A stretch of DNA of 64,000 nt. It comes from Wocania_A spongiicola (GTDB lineage Bacteria > Bacteroidota > Bacteroidia > Flavobacteriales > Flavobacteriaceae). Where the stretch lies: positions 1-64,000 of the forward strand of contig NZ_JAMFLZ010000004.1 in NCBI RefSeq assembly GCF_023502325.1, written 5' to 3'. Below the pieces are notes generated by a model. The model worked only from the letters and a program-made list of their open reading frames with translations, was not told where the DNA came from and did not search any database. Below, one piece after another: positions 1-10,021 of this stretch. The first letter of the stretch is position 1, and each line of letters starts with the position of its first letter. Both the position numbers and the translations under genes were made by a program.

Positions 1-70
1 CTTTCCAGATTTTACAAGAGGAATGTGGGTAAAACGTAAACCTTATAACTGGATGAAAGAAACATACTAA
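1..70 (+). CDS. 3' end of an unidentified protein (partial)
   Basis: An open frame enters from the left edge and ends at a TAA at 68-70. It leaves 22 residues ending in NWMKETY, rich in aromatic and basic residues. It runs in the same direction as the SusC gene, which starts 43 bases later, so it may be the preceding gene of the same glycan locus. The fragment is too short to assign a family, and I do not name a function. The frame itself is likely real because no other frame is open to the edge on this strand over this stretch and the spacing to the next gene is normal. Confidence 0.5.
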   Translation, partial: FPDFTRGMWVKRKPYNWMKETY

Positions 71-112
71 ACTAATTAACAACTATATATAACTAAAACT
101 AAAAACTATTTT

Positions 113-3040
113 ATGAAAAAACTATTTACTTTTTTAGTGTTATTATCTACAGCTTGTTTTTGTTTTGAGACACATGCACAAAGTAGTGGCAAAACAATAA
201 CAGGAACTGTATTTGATGATAGCAATACACCAGCAATAGGTGTAAACATTGTTGTAGAAGGAACTTCTACAGGAGCAACTACTGATTTTGATGGAAATTA
301 TTCTATTAAAGTACCAGATGGAGGAACAGCGCTTACATTTTCTTTTTTAGGATTTAAAACTCAAACGATTGTTATTAACAATCAAACAACTATTAATGTA
401 ACCTTAGAAACCGATACCTCCACTTTAGATGAAGTTGTTGTTGTAGCCTATGGAACTCAAAAAAAGGAAGCTATTACATCCTCAGTTGTGAGTATTAAAT
501 CTGATGATTTAAAGGATATTACAACACCTGATGTATCTTCTATGTTACAAGGAAAAGCTGCAGGGGTGCAAGTAGCAGCATCTAGTGGAGCTCCAGGAGC
601 TACTCCAAGTATTTTAATACGAGGTAGAGCCTCTTTGGGTGGACGTGTTACTCCTTTATGGGTTGTTGATGGTGTAATTCAACATGGTACGCCTATTGTA
701 AATCCAAATGATGTAGAATCTATCTCTGTACTTAAGGATGCTTCAGCTACTGCTTTATATGGTTCGAGAGGTGCAAATGGGGTAGTTATTGTGAATACAA
801 AAAGAGGTAAACTTGGGAAGTCTGAAGTTACTGTTAATACAAAAATAGCTATGAATGAGTTTAATACTGGAGAATTTGAAGTGATGAATTCACAACAGTT
901 ATACGATTATCATACGCAGTTTGGAAATACAAACCCATGGTTTACTCCAGACTTATTAACAAGAGATACAGATTGGCTTAATTTAGGAACTCAAACAGGT
1001 ATAGTTAGGGATGCTAATGTGTCATTTACTTCTGGAACAGATAAACTAAATTTATTCATTAATGCAGGTTACTATAACGAATCTGGTACTTTACGTGGTA
1101 ATGAATTAGATCGTTATACATTTCGTATGAATTTGGATTATAATATTTCTGAGCGCTTAAAGATAATGCCAAAAGTGTCATTTAGTTTTGATGATAGAGA
1201 GCGTGTGGCAGAAGCTCCTTTATACGAATTGTATTTGAACTTACCTTGGGATGTGCCATTTGAAGCAGATGGAACTCCAATAAATGCAGACCAGTCTCAA
1301 GATTGGTTAGGTAGAGATAAGCGAAACTATTTTTTCGACCAACAGTGGAATTATTCTTCTAGCAATATCTTTAATATGAGTGCTAACTTTGATTTTGACT
1401 ATCAAATTGTACCTCATCTAACTTTTAAGTCGATTAATAATTTCACACTTTATCGTTCTTTATCGAAATCTTATACAGACCCAAGATCTAATGGAGGTTT
1501 GGCATCTGGCGGTAGTGTAAATGATTTTACAGCGAATAGAATAACAAGGCTTACAACACAAATGCTTAGGTATAATAATACATTTGGAGAGCATTCAGTA
1601 ACAGCTTTGGCTGGTTATGAATATAACGATTACGTGTATGAGGATTTTGGAGCTACTGGAAATGGAATTATTCCTGGAGGAGAAATTTTAAATGCAACTA
1701 GTGAGCCTGGTTCAATTAATGGGTTTAAAAATGATTATGCTTTGCAGTCTTATTTTTTATCTACAGAATATGGTTTTGGAGATCGTTATTTTGCTAAAGC
1801 TTCAATACGTCGAGATGGAGCATCAAACTTTGGTTTAGATAATCAATATGGTAACTTTTTCTCTATTGGAGGAGGATGGCTAATCCATAATGAAGACTTT
1901 TTCAATAGTGAAGCTATTAACGAATTGAAATTGCGAGCTAGTTATGGTTCAGTAGGAAATAGACCTTCATCATTATATCCATATCAAGGAACTTATAGAG
2001 TAAATACTCAATACATTGGAATTCCTGGAGCTGTTCTTAATCAATTTGCAAATCCAGATTTGGGTTGGGAAAAATCATATGAAACGAACATTGCTATAGA
2101 TGCTAGATTATTTGATAGAGTAGATGCCACAGTTGAGTATTATAATAAAGATACTTCAGACCTTTTATATTTTGTTAGTCTACCAGACATTACTGCATTT
2201 AGTGGTTTTTGGGAGAATATTGGTGGTGTCAAAAACAGTGGAATTGAGGCAGTAGTTTCTGCTGATATTATTCGAAATGATAATTTTAATTGGAATCTAG
2301 GCTTTAATATAGGTTTCAATACAAATGAAGTTACTGAATTATTTGAAGCTGATGAATTACCACAAGGAAGTAAGATCTGGAAAGTGGGAGAAGATGCTGA
2401 CTCTTGGTTTATGAGAAAATGGCTAGGTGTTGACCCAGCTAATGGGCAACCACTTTGGGAAGTTGTAGATCCAGATACAGGAGCACGTTCAGAAACAAGT
2501 GATTATGCTAGCGCAACACCTCAGTTTTTAGGCAATAAATCGTCACCAGATTTCATCGGTGGTTTTAATACTAGCTTATCTTATAAAGGGATATCTTTAA
2601 CTGCTAATTTTGATTTTTCTAAAGGGGGAGAGATTTACAACTCATCAAGAGAATTATTTGATTCAGACGGATTTTATTCAACATTCAATCAGCAAGTATT
2701 AAAAGATGGTTGGACAAGATGGCAAAACCCAGGGGATATAGCTACACACCCACAAGCTATAGAAGGAGGTAATAACAATTCTAACAAACCATCATCACGT
2801 TATTTAGAAGATGGTAGTTATTTAAGAATGCGTAATGTTACATTATCTTATAATTTGCCTCAGCTGGTGCTTAACAAATTAGGAGTGAGTAATGTTAATG
2901 TATACGTCTCAGGAGATAACTTATTTACATTTACTAAATATAGTGGTGTTGACCCAAGTGTAGGAGGTTTAGGCGGAAGCGCTAGTTTAAGTTATCCAAT
3001 ACCAAAACGTTATGTTTTTGGCGTTAATGTATCATTTTAA
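113..3040 (+). CDS. SusC/RagA-type TonB-dependent outer-membrane transporter
   Basis: The 975-residue product has a Sec signal peptide (about residues 1-22, ending near THAQ). A carboxypeptidase-regulatory-like beta-sandwich follows (about 25-105, with the TGTVFDD and TDFDGNYSI signatures). Next come a TonB-box region (TLDEVVVVAYGTQ, about 104-116), a plug domain with VDGV and LKDASATALYGSRGANGV (about 120-225), and a long barrel ending in the aromatic C-terminus NVSF. SusC-family proteins import oligosaccharides or peptides across the outer membrane in complex with a SusD lipoprotein, using TonB/ExbBD energy. The next gene, 14 bases downstream, is that SusD partner. The substrate cannot be read from the sequence. 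Confidence 0.96.
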   Translation: MKKLFTFLVLLSTACFCFETHAQSSGKTITGTVFDDSNTPAIGVNIVVEGTSTGATTDFDGNYSIKVPDGGTALTFSFLGFKTQTIVINNQTTINVTLETDTSTLDEVVVVAYGTQKKEAITSSVVSIKSDDLKDITTPDVSSMLQGKAAGVQVAASSGAPGATPSILIRGRASLGGRVTPLWVVDGVIQHGTPIVNPNDVESISVLKDASATALYGSRGANGVVIVNTKRGKLGKSEVTVNTKIAMNEFNTGEFEVMNSQQLYDYHTQFGNTNPWFTPDLLTRDTDWLNLGTQTGIVRDANVSFTSGTDKLNLFINAGYYNESGTLRGNELDRYTFRMNLDYNISERLKIMPKVSFSFDDRERVAEAPLYELYLNLPWDVPFEADGTPINADQSQDWLGRDKRNYFFDQQWNYSSSNIFNMSANFDFDYQIVPHLTFKSINNFTLYRSLSKSYTDPRSNGGLASGGSVNDFTANRITRLTTQMLRYNNTFGEHSVTALAGYEYNDYVYEDFGATGNGIIPGGEILNATSEPGSINGFKNDYALQSYFLSTEYGFGDRYFAKASIRRDGASNFGLDNQYGNFFSIGGGWLIHNEDFFNSEAINELKLRASYGSVGNRPSSLYPYQGTYRVNTQYIGIPGAVLNQFANPDLGWEKSYETNIAIDARLFDRVDATVEYYNKDTSDLLYFVSLPDITAFSGFWENIGGVKNSGIEAVVSADIIRNDNFNWNLGFNIGFNTNEVTELFEADELPQGSKIWKVGEDADSWFMRKWLGVDPANGQPLWEVVDPDTGARSETSDYASATPQFLGNKSSPDFIGGFNTSLSYKGISLTANFDFSKGGEIYNSSRELFDSDGFYSTFNQQVLKDGWTRWQNPGDIATHPQAIEGGNNNSNKPSSRYLEDGSYLRMRNVTLSYNLPQLVLNKLGVSNVNVYVSGDNLFTFTKYSGVDPSVGGLGGSASLSYPIPKRYVFGVNVSF

Positions 3041-3054
3041 TAAAAAAAAGAAAG

Positions 3055-4710
3055 ATGAAAAAAATTATAATATTATTACCAATTATCGCACTACTATTAG
3101 TATCATGCGAATTGGAAAGAAATCCTTACGATCAAATAGCAGTAGATGATTTATTATCAGACCCAGGATCTATTGAAACAGCTACTGTTGGTAATTACGC
3201 CTTACTAAAAGGAAATGTAGGGTATGATGGATGGGTAGACGACTTACATAGAATATCTGAATATGCTGGAGATAATGTAACACTTAGTGGAGGTACAACC
3301 GATCACTTGTTTTTCTTATATAATTATCAATCTATACCTACAAATTCAAGGGTTGCTAGGTTTTGGAGTAATTCTTATAAAATTGCAGTAGGAACCAATG
3401 TAATGATTGAAAAAATTCCAGAAGGAGAATCAGATGATAAAGATCAGCTGTTAGGAGAAAATTATTACCTAAGAGGGTTGGTGTATTTTCAAATGGGAAA
3501 TGTTTTTGGAAAGCCATATAGCCAAGGTAGTTCGAACCTGTCGGTACCACTAAAATTAACTTCAGATACAGAAGATAGACCAGATAGGCATACGGTACAA
3601 GATGTTTATGATCAAGTTCTAAGCGATTTGCTAAAAGCAGAAAGCTTAATGACTATTAATAAAGGAGCATCTTATGCTTCTAAAGAGGCAGCACAGGCTT
3701 TATTGTCGAGAGTGTATTTATACATGGGTGATGATGTAAAAGCGGAGGAGTATGCCAATAAGGTTATAGGCTCTGGACAATACAGTTTATTGTCTAACAG
3801 CGAATTTCAAGAAATGAATAAATTGATACCAAACAATAATGCAGAAGCTATTTTTGCAGTTACTTTAAGTAGTGCATCAGATCTTTTAGGTCAATGGGAT
3901 GACTGGTTTACAATTGGATCGTTTTATGCAAGTATTGAAGGTTCTGGTTGGGGAGAAATGTATGCTTCTAGATCTTATTTAGATTTAATCGAACAAAACC
4001 CTACTGATGCTAGAAAAGCATTTATTGCACCACAATATACAGATGATGGTAGTGGTGGAAAAGTTCCTGCAGTATACTGGGTAAACGATGAATATAAGTA
4101 CGAATTTAGAAATACAACAGAAGCTGGAGGCGTAACTACATTTACAGATGGAGGTACAACATATACTGTAGAATCTGAAGTTGCTGGAGGGAAAACAGTG
4201 TATTATTTTAATGGACCCAATGGAAGACAGGATGTTATAAAAGATTTTGATTTACAGAAACGAAATGGTCATCCTAAGTTCTTTATTCTTAAAGCATCAT
4301 TACAAGAAGACGATGTACATATGTGGTCTCCAATGGTATCGCGTTTAGCAGAAATGTATCTTAATAAAGCAGAATCGTTAGCAAAACGAGGCCAAGATCA
4401 AGCGGCCTTAGACGAAATTAATGTTTTAAGAGATCGAGCTGGTATTCCAGAATATACTTTAGGAACTATCCCATCTGGGAAAACAGTGTTAGATGTAGTT
4501 TTAGAAGAACGTAGATTAGAATTGGCCTACGAGGGTCATAGGCGTTACGATGTATATAGAAACGGACGTACTATGAACCGTCGTTATCCAGGTACGCATT
4601 TAAATGGATCTAATCCATTTTTCGAGATACAAGCAAATAATAATAGAATTATTGAATTTATTCCAGAGCAGCAAATTATTCTGCAACCAAGTTTAATTCA
4701 AAACGATTAG
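3055..4710 (+). CDS. SusD/RagB-type surface glycan-binding lipoprotein
   Basis: The 551-residue product begins with a lipoprotein signal peptide ending in a lipobox (LLVSC, Cys18). The family pattern is clear: an N-terminal helical part with a YYLRGLVYFQMGNVFGKPY-like stretch, TPR-like helices around residues 195-230, and a C-terminal block with LNKAESLAKRG, INVLRDRAGI and LEERRLELAYEGHRRYD. SusD proteins cap the SusC transporter at the cell surface and bind the ligand. The gene lies 14 bases after susC with no terminator between, and a strong intrinsic terminator follows at 4724-4748. The two genes therefore form one transcription unit. Confidence 0.95.
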   Translation: MKKIIILLPIIALLLVSCELERNPYDQIAVDDLLSDPGSIETATVGNYALLKGNVGYDGWVDDLHRISEYAGDNVTLSGGTTDHLFFLYNYQSIPTNSRVARFWSNSYKIAVGTNVMIEKIPEGESDDKDQLLGENYYLRGLVYFQMGNVFGKPYSQGSSNLSVPLKLTSDTEDRPDRHTVQDVYDQVLSDLLKAESLMTINKGASYASKEAAQALLSRVYLYMGDDVKAEEYANKVIGSGQYSLLSNSEFQEMNKLIPNNNAEAIFAVTLSSASDLLGQWDDWFTIGSFYASIEGSGWGEMYASRSYLDLIEQNPTDARKAFIAPQYTDDGSGGKVPAVYWVNDEYKYEFRNTTEAGGVTTFTDGGTTYTVESEVAGGKTVYYFNGPNGRQDVIKDFDLQKRNGHPKFFILKASLQEDDVHMWSPMVSRLAEMYLNKAESLAKRGQDQAALDEINVLRDRAGIPEYTLGTIPSGKTVLDVVLEERRLELAYEGHRRYDVYRNGRTMNRRYPGTHLNGSNPFFEIQANNNRIIEFIPEQQIILQPSLIQND

Positions 4711-4723
4711 ATAATTAATAGTT

Positions 4724-4748
4724 AAGCCCCTTTCGGGGGGCTTTTTTA
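4724..4748 (+). terminator. Intrinsic terminator after susCD
   Basis: The stem AAGCCCC pairs with GGGGCTT around a short TTTCGG loop and is followed by a T tract. It ends the SusC/SusD transcript 14 bases after the SusD stop codon. The downstream lipoprotein genes then need read-through or their own promoter. Confidence 0.88.
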
Positions 4749-4762
4749 TTATATTATGGTTT

Positions 4763-7700
4763 ATGAGGTATATACAATATAAATATAGAATAGTTTTAGT
4801 GTTTTTTTTTCTTGTGTTTTCGTGTCAAAAATCAATTGATACATTACAAGCAGAAAAATTATTTTCAAAAGTGCCAACTGAAATTACAGGTGTCACTTTT
4901 GAAAATAAAATTTTAGAATCTGAAAAAATACATTATTATAAATACCTATACATTTATATTGGAGGAGGTGTAGCTGCTGCCGATTTTAATAATGACGGAT
5001 TAGAAGATCTTTTTTTTACATCCAATATATACCATAATAAACTCTTCTTAAATAAAGGTGATTTTAAGTTTGAGGATATTACCTTAAAAGCAGGTATTAA
5101 AAAAAGAGTAGGATTTGATGTTGGTGTATCTGTAGCTGATGTTAATAATGATGGGTTTTTAGATATTTATATTAATAGAGCAGGTTGGTACAATGGAGAC
5201 GAAAAACTAGCCAATATGCTTTATATAAATAATGGAGACCTTACTTTCTCAGAACAAGCTAGCGCTTATGGTTTAGCCGAAACAAATAGGTCTATAGCAT
5301 CAACATTTTTTGATTATGATAAGGATGGTGATTTAGATGTTTATATAGCCAATGCACCCTCAGGGTTTGCATTATCTGGAAAATTAATTGATCTAGAAAA
5401 AATTCAAAAAAACGAAGAAACAAAAGCATTTAGAGGCAGTGATAAATTATATAATAATGATGGTAATGGGTATTTTACAGATGTATCTTTAAAAGCTGGA
5501 ATTCTGCCAGACTTAGGATTTGGACTTAATGCTCAAGTTGGAGACCTTAATAATGATGGTTGGCCAGATATTTATGTGTCTAACGATTTTATCGGACCCG
5601 ATTTCGCTTATATAAATAACGGAGATGGTACTTTTAAAGATGATCGAAATCACTTATTTAAACACATCTCTTATTATAGCATGGGTAGTGATATAGCTGA
5701 TATTAACAATGATGGTCTGTCAGATTTATTGGTGTTGGATATGAGTCCAGATGATTATATTCGATCAAAAACCACTATGTCTATGATGTCTATAGATCGA
5801 TTTCAAGACATGATTGATAAAGATTACCATCACCAATACATGCATAATGTTATGCAAGTAAATAATGGTAATGGTACTTTTAGTGAAGTGGCAAATATGT
5901 CTGGAGTTGCAAAAACCGATTGGAGTTGGGCGTCTCTTATGGCAGATTTTGATTTAGATGGATTAAACGATATTTATATAACAAATGGTATTTACAGAGA
6001 TGTTGTAGATAGAGATACTAATATTGAGATTAATAAATACATTGATGCTAACAAATCAACCTTAACAGAAAAAGATTTTTTTGATTTTACACAAAAATTA
6101 CCCCAGCAGAAACTTACTAATTATTTGTTTAAAAATAAAGGCGATTTACAATTTGATAATAAAACAGACGATTGGGCTGATGAATCTCCTAGCTTTTCAA
6201 ATGGAGCTGTATATGTAGATTTAGATAATGATGGCGATTTAGATATTGTTACAAATAATTTAGATGAAAATGCTACTATACTACGTAATAATGCTACTAC
6301 TCTAACAAAGAATAACTATATAAAATTCAAGTTTAAAGGAGCTGTAAAAAATAAATTTGGAGTAGGTACAGCTGTTAAAATACATCAAAAAAACGGACAG
6401 GTATTAACCAGAGAACTAGTAAATTCTAGAGGTTATTTGTCTTCAATGTCAAATACATTACACTTTGGGTTAGGGTTAGACGCTACAATTCCTAGAATAG
6501 AAATTGTTTGGAATGATGGTAAAACACAAACTTTAAAGAATGTTAAAGCAAATCAAACCTTAATAGTTAACCATTCAGAAAGTATTAAGCTTGCAGAAAA
6601 TACAAATACAGCTAAAAAGGAAAAACTATTTACTGAGTATGATTTTGATTTTTCACACCAAGAAATACCTTTTAAAGATTACGATAAACAATTATTATTA
6701 CCTCACAAATTATCACAAACAGGACCGGCAGTAGCGTCTACAGATTTAAATGGCGATGGGCTAGATGATGTTTTTATAGGAGGGGCACATCAGCAATCTG
6801 CTCAACTATTAATTGGAAATAGAGAAGGAAACTTTAAAGCAATATCTATATCAGATTTCACAAAAGACAGTAAATACGAAGATGTTTCTGCTTGTTTTTT
6901 TGATGCAGATAATGATGGTGACGACGATTTATATGTGGTAAGCGGAAGCTATGAATTTGATGAGGATTCAGATTTGCTTCAAGACAGACTTTATATTAAT
7001 CATGGTAATTATAATTTTAAACGCTCAAATTTAAAATTACCAGTATTAAAGTCATCAGGTTCAGTTGTAAGTGCTTCAGATTATGATAATGATGGCGATA
7101 TAGACCTTTTTATAGGTAGCCGTGTTATTCCTGGAAAATATCCATATGCCCCAGTTAATTATCTTCTTATTAATGAAAAAGGAACCTTTATTGATGGTAC
7201 AAAACAATATGCTCAAGATGTAGAAAAAGTAGGAATGGTTACAGATGCTCAATGGAATGATATAGATAATGACAATGATTTAGATTTAATTATAACTGGA
7301 GAGTGGATGGGAATCGAAATTTTTGCAAATAACAATGGACATCTTTCAAGAGATTATAATTATTCTGACTTAGCATTAGCAAAAGGTTGGTGGAATAAAA
7401 TCCTAATTGAAGATATTGACGGAGATGGAGATCAAGATATTATTGCTGGCAACTTAGGCCTTAATTATAAATTTCATGCTTCAAAAGAAAAACCGTTTCA
7501 CATATACACTAATGATTTTGACAATAATGGAACAGAAGATATTGTATTGGCTAAATATTACAATTCAAAACAAGTTCCTGTAAGAGGAAAATCTTGTACT
7601 TCGCAACAAATGCCATTCCTAAAGGAAAAGATTAAAACATATACTGATTTTGCAAATTCAGATTTGAAGGGCATTTTAGGAGAGGGTATTAATTCGTCAT

Positions 7701-8095
7701 TACATTATGAAGCCACAGAATTCCAATCAGGTATTTTTTTTAATGAAGGAAATAATCAATTTAGTTTTTCTGCATTTCCAATAGAAGCACAAACAGCTCC
7801 CATTAATAGTATTATTTATAAGGATTTTGATGGAGATAATGTAAAAGACCTTTTAATGGCAGGCAATAATTATCATTCTGAAGTTGAAACAACACGTGCT
7901 GATGCTGGAGTCGGGGTGTTTTTTAAAGGAACTAAAACTAAAGATTTTAAACACATATCTAATAGACAAATAGGTTTATACGCAGATTCTGATGTTAGAG
8001 CTTTAACCTATTTAAAAACAGTAGATGGTAATCTTGTGCTGATTTCAAACAATAATAATAAACATCAATTATATAAAGTTTTTAATAATTTATAA
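4763..8095 (+). CDS. FG-GAP/VCBS-repeat lipoprotein with ASPIC/UnbV domain (CRTAC1-like)
   Basis: The 1110-residue product has a lipoprotein signal (VFSC, Cys21). Many FG-GAP/VCBS repeats follow, each with a calcium-binding-like loop such as DFNNDG (74-79), DVNNDG, DYDKDGD, DLNNDG, DLDNDGD, DINNDG and DIDGDGD. These repeats usually build integrin-like beta-propellers. An ASPIC/UnbV domain lies between the two repeat blocks (about 510-590). In Bacteroidota such proteins are often found beside SusC/SusD pairs, where a surface-binding or adhesive role is usually assumed but rarely shown. The gene starts 52 bases after the susCD terminator and is separated by 1 base from the next gene, so those two are cotranscribed. 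Confidence 0.9.
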   Translation: MRYIQYKYRIVLVFFFLVFSCQKSIDTLQAEKLFSKVPTEITGVTFENKILESEKIHYYKYLYIYIGGGVAAADFNNDGLEDLFFTSNIYHNKLFLNKGDFKFEDITLKAGIKKRVGFDVGVSVADVNNDGFLDIYINRAGWYNGDEKLANMLYINNGDLTFSEQASAYGLAETNRSIASTFFDYDKDGDLDVYIANAPSGFALSGKLIDLEKIQKNEETKAFRGSDKLYNNDGNGYFTDVSLKAGILPDLGFGLNAQVGDLNNDGWPDIYVSNDFIGPDFAYINNGDGTFKDDRNHLFKHISYYSMGSDIADINNDGLSDLLVLDMSPDDYIRSKTTMSMMSIDRFQDMIDKDYHHQYMHNVMQVNNGNGTFSEVANMSGVAKTDWSWASLMADFDLDGLNDIYITNGIYRDVVDRDTNIEINKYIDANKSTLTEKDFFDFTQKLPQQKLTNYLFKNKGDLQFDNKTDDWADESPSFSNGAVYVDLDNDGDLDIVTNNLDENATILRNNATTLTKNNYIKFKFKGAVKNKFGVGTAVKIHQKNGQVLTRELVNSRGYLSSMSNTLHFGLGLDATIPRIEIVWNDGKTQTLKNVKANQTLIVNHSESIKLAENTNTAKKEKLFTEYDFDFSHQEIPFKDYDKQLLLPHKLSQTGPAVASTDLNGDGLDDVFIGGAHQQSAQLLIGNREGNFKAISISDFTKDSKYEDVSACFFDADNDGDDDLYVVSGSYEFDEDSDLLQDRLYINHGNYNFKRSNLKLPVLKSSGSVVSASDYDNDGDIDLFIGSRVIPGKYPYAPVNYLLINEKGTFIDGTKQYAQDVEKVGMVTDAQWNDIDNDNDLDLIITGEWMGIEIFANNNGHLSRDYNYSDLALAKGWWNKILIEDIDGDGDQDIIAGNLGLNYKFHASKEKPFHIYTNDFDNNGTEDIVLAKYYNSKQVPVRGKSCTSQQMPFLKEKIKTYTDFANSDLKGILGEGINSSLHYEATEFQSGIFFNEGNNQFSFSAFPIEAQTAPINSIIYKDFDGDNVKDLLMAGNNYHSEVETTRADAGVGVFFKGTKTKDFKHISNRQIGLYADSDVRALTYLKTVDGNLVLISNNNNKHQLYKVFNNL

Positions 8096-8096
8096 C

Positions 8097-9923
8097 ATGC
8101 ATATAGTAAAAACACGAATAAATTTATTGAGTTCAAACCTCCTATTAATATTCTTAATTAATATTTTAATTTCTTGCAGCTCTTGTTCTCAACATGATAG
8201 TTCTTCAGAAATAGAACTAGAAGAAGAAACAGAAGCATTAGAGTTAACAAAAGCAATTCCGATAGGATCAAATAGTTGGGTAGTAAACAATTTAACTCAA
8301 GATAATAGTGTTGTATCTGATTCTGGAATACATAATTGGACATCTTTGGATGACGTTATTCGTACTTATGTTAAAACAGGTGCAGGTAAATTAAATTTAG
8401 GTTTTAAAATTAAATCACCAGAAACATCTAAAATAAAGGTAACAGTCGGGAGTGTTTCAAAAGAAATAACTATTTCCAATAGTACATATAAAACCGAAGA
8501 GGTTGGAACATTTACTGTTCCTGAAGGGTATAATCACATTGAAATTCAAGGGTTAGAAAAAACAGGAAACTACATTGGCGATATTAATGAAATTCTTTTT
8601 GGAGGACCTGCAGTAAGTTCTGGAATTACATTTGTCCCTACAAATAACTTTCACTTTGGAAGAAGAGGTCCGTCTGTTCATATGAGCTATGAAGAACCAG
8701 AGGGTAAAAATGTACAATGGTTTTATAACGAGGTTACAGTACCTGAAGGGGAAGATCAATTAGGTACATTTTTTATGGCAAATGGTCATGCTGAAGGTTA
8801 TTTCGGAATGCAAGTTAATTCATCTACAGAAAGGCGTGTTTTGTTTTCCATTTGGAGTGCCTTTAGTACCGATGATCCTAATCAAATACCAGAAGATTAT
8901 AAAGTTACTAATTTAGGAAACGGAACAGGAGTAACTGTTCAGGATTTTGGTAATGAAGGTTCGGGCATACAATCTTTTATTGATGTAGATTGGAAAGCAG
9001 GGGTAACATATAAGTTTTTACTAAAAGGAGAGCCTTCTATTGGCGTTTCTGGATCTACAGATTATACAGGATATTTTTATGACCCTGAGGTTGGAGATTG
9101 GCAATTAATTGCTAGTCTAAGAAGACCAAAAACAGACACTCATTTATCAAGATTACACTCATTCTTAGAAAATTTTAATCCCAGCACCGGATATCTTTCC
9201 AGAAAAGTAAATTACGGAAACCAATGGGCATATACTACCGATAATACATGGACAGAAATGACAAACGGGACATTTACTGTTGATGCAACAGCTGCGAATG
9301 GAGAAAGATTAGACTTTGAAGGAGGTACAAATGGTAATAAGTTCTTTTTAAAGAACTGTGGTTTCTTTAACGCTAATGTGCAACCTAATACAGCTTTTAC
9401 GAGAACGACATCTGGTGCTGCTCCCAATATAGATTTTACTACCCTAGAAATTCCTAAACTTCCAGACCCTCCTGCTCCAGTAACATTGTTAGACAGAAGT
9501 ACATGGACAATTTCAGACTTTAGTACTCAAGAAGACAATGGAGGTGAAGGAGATACTGGTAGAGCTGCCGATATTTTAGACGATAATTTAGAGACTTACT
9601 GGCATTCTTGTTGGAGCGGTTGTACAGCAACAGCACCGCATTATATTGTTATAGATATGGGGGCAGAAATAGAAGTTGAAGGCATACGATTTGCTCAAAG
9701 GCAAACATTGTCTAGGGCTGTAAAAGATATTGAAATACAAATAAGTTCTGATAATACAACTTGGGAAAGTATGGGTGATTTCGCATTACAAAATGTCGCC
9801 ACAGAGCAAGACATAGATTTTGGGGCAGCAAAAACATATAGATACCTTAAGGTTATAATAAAAGCATCACACGACGGTACCGATAATGCAGCTATGGCAG
9901 AAATTATGGGATACACAAAGTAA
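8097..9923 (+). CDS. DUF5077/DUF3472 lipoprotein with C-terminal F5/8 type C (discoidin) domain
   Basis: The 608-residue product has a lipoprotein signal (LISC, Cys27) and an acidic linker. An N-terminal beta-sandwich resembling DUF5077 spans about 50-170. A DUF3472-type domain follows (about 180-430, with GEDQLGTFFMANGHAEGYFGMQ and FSIWSAFSTDDP). The C-terminal F5/8 type C domain (about 470-607) has the YWHSCW and YRYLKVIIK signatures of carbohydrate-binding modules. DUF3472 has no proven activity that I can cite. The domain mix points to a surface glycan-binding protein. The gene starts 1 base after the stop of the FG-GAP lipoprotein gene. Confidence 0.85.
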   Translation: MHIVKTRINLLSSNLLLIFLINILISCSSCSQHDSSSEIELEEETEALELTKAIPIGSNSWVVNNLTQDNSVVSDSGIHNWTSLDDVIRTYVKTGAGKLNLGFKIKSPETSKIKVTVGSVSKEITISNSTYKTEEVGTFTVPEGYNHIEIQGLEKTGNYIGDINEILFGGPAVSSGITFVPTNNFHFGRRGPSVHMSYEEPEGKNVQWFYNEVTVPEGEDQLGTFFMANGHAEGYFGMQVNSSTERRVLFSIWSAFSTDDPNQIPEDYKVTNLGNGTGVTVQDFGNEGSGIQSFIDVDWKAGVTYKFLLKGEPSIGVSGSTDYTGYFYDPEVGDWQLIASLRRPKTDTHLSRLHSFLENFNPSTGYLSRKVNYGNQWAYTTDNTWTEMTNGTFTVDATAANGERLDFEGGTNGNKFFLKNCGFFNANVQPNTAFTRTTSGAAPNIDFTTLEIPKLPDPPAPVTLLDRSTWTISDFSTQEDNGGEGDTGRAADILDDNLETYWHSCWSGCTATAPHYIVIDMGAEIEVEGIRFAQRQTLSRAVKDIEIQISSDNTTWESMGDFALQNVATEQDIDFGAAKTYRYLKVIIKASHDGTDNAAMAEIMGYTK

Positions 9924-9954
9924 CATTTTTATTTGAGTTAGTTTTTTTCACTAT

Positions 9955-9992
9955 GCCTCTGGTTGTTTTTATAATCAGGGGCTTTGCTTTTA
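9955..9992 (+). terminator. Probable intrinsic terminator after the DUF3472 gene
   Basis: GCCTCTGGTT pairs with AATCAGGGGC (10 pairs, two of them wobble) around an 8-base loop. The following tract is T-rich but interrupted (TTTGCTTTT). It lies between convergent genes and would end the lipoprotein transcript. Confidence 0.6.
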
Positions 9993-10021
9993 TAAAACCA
10001 AATAGGGTAATTTTTTACGTG

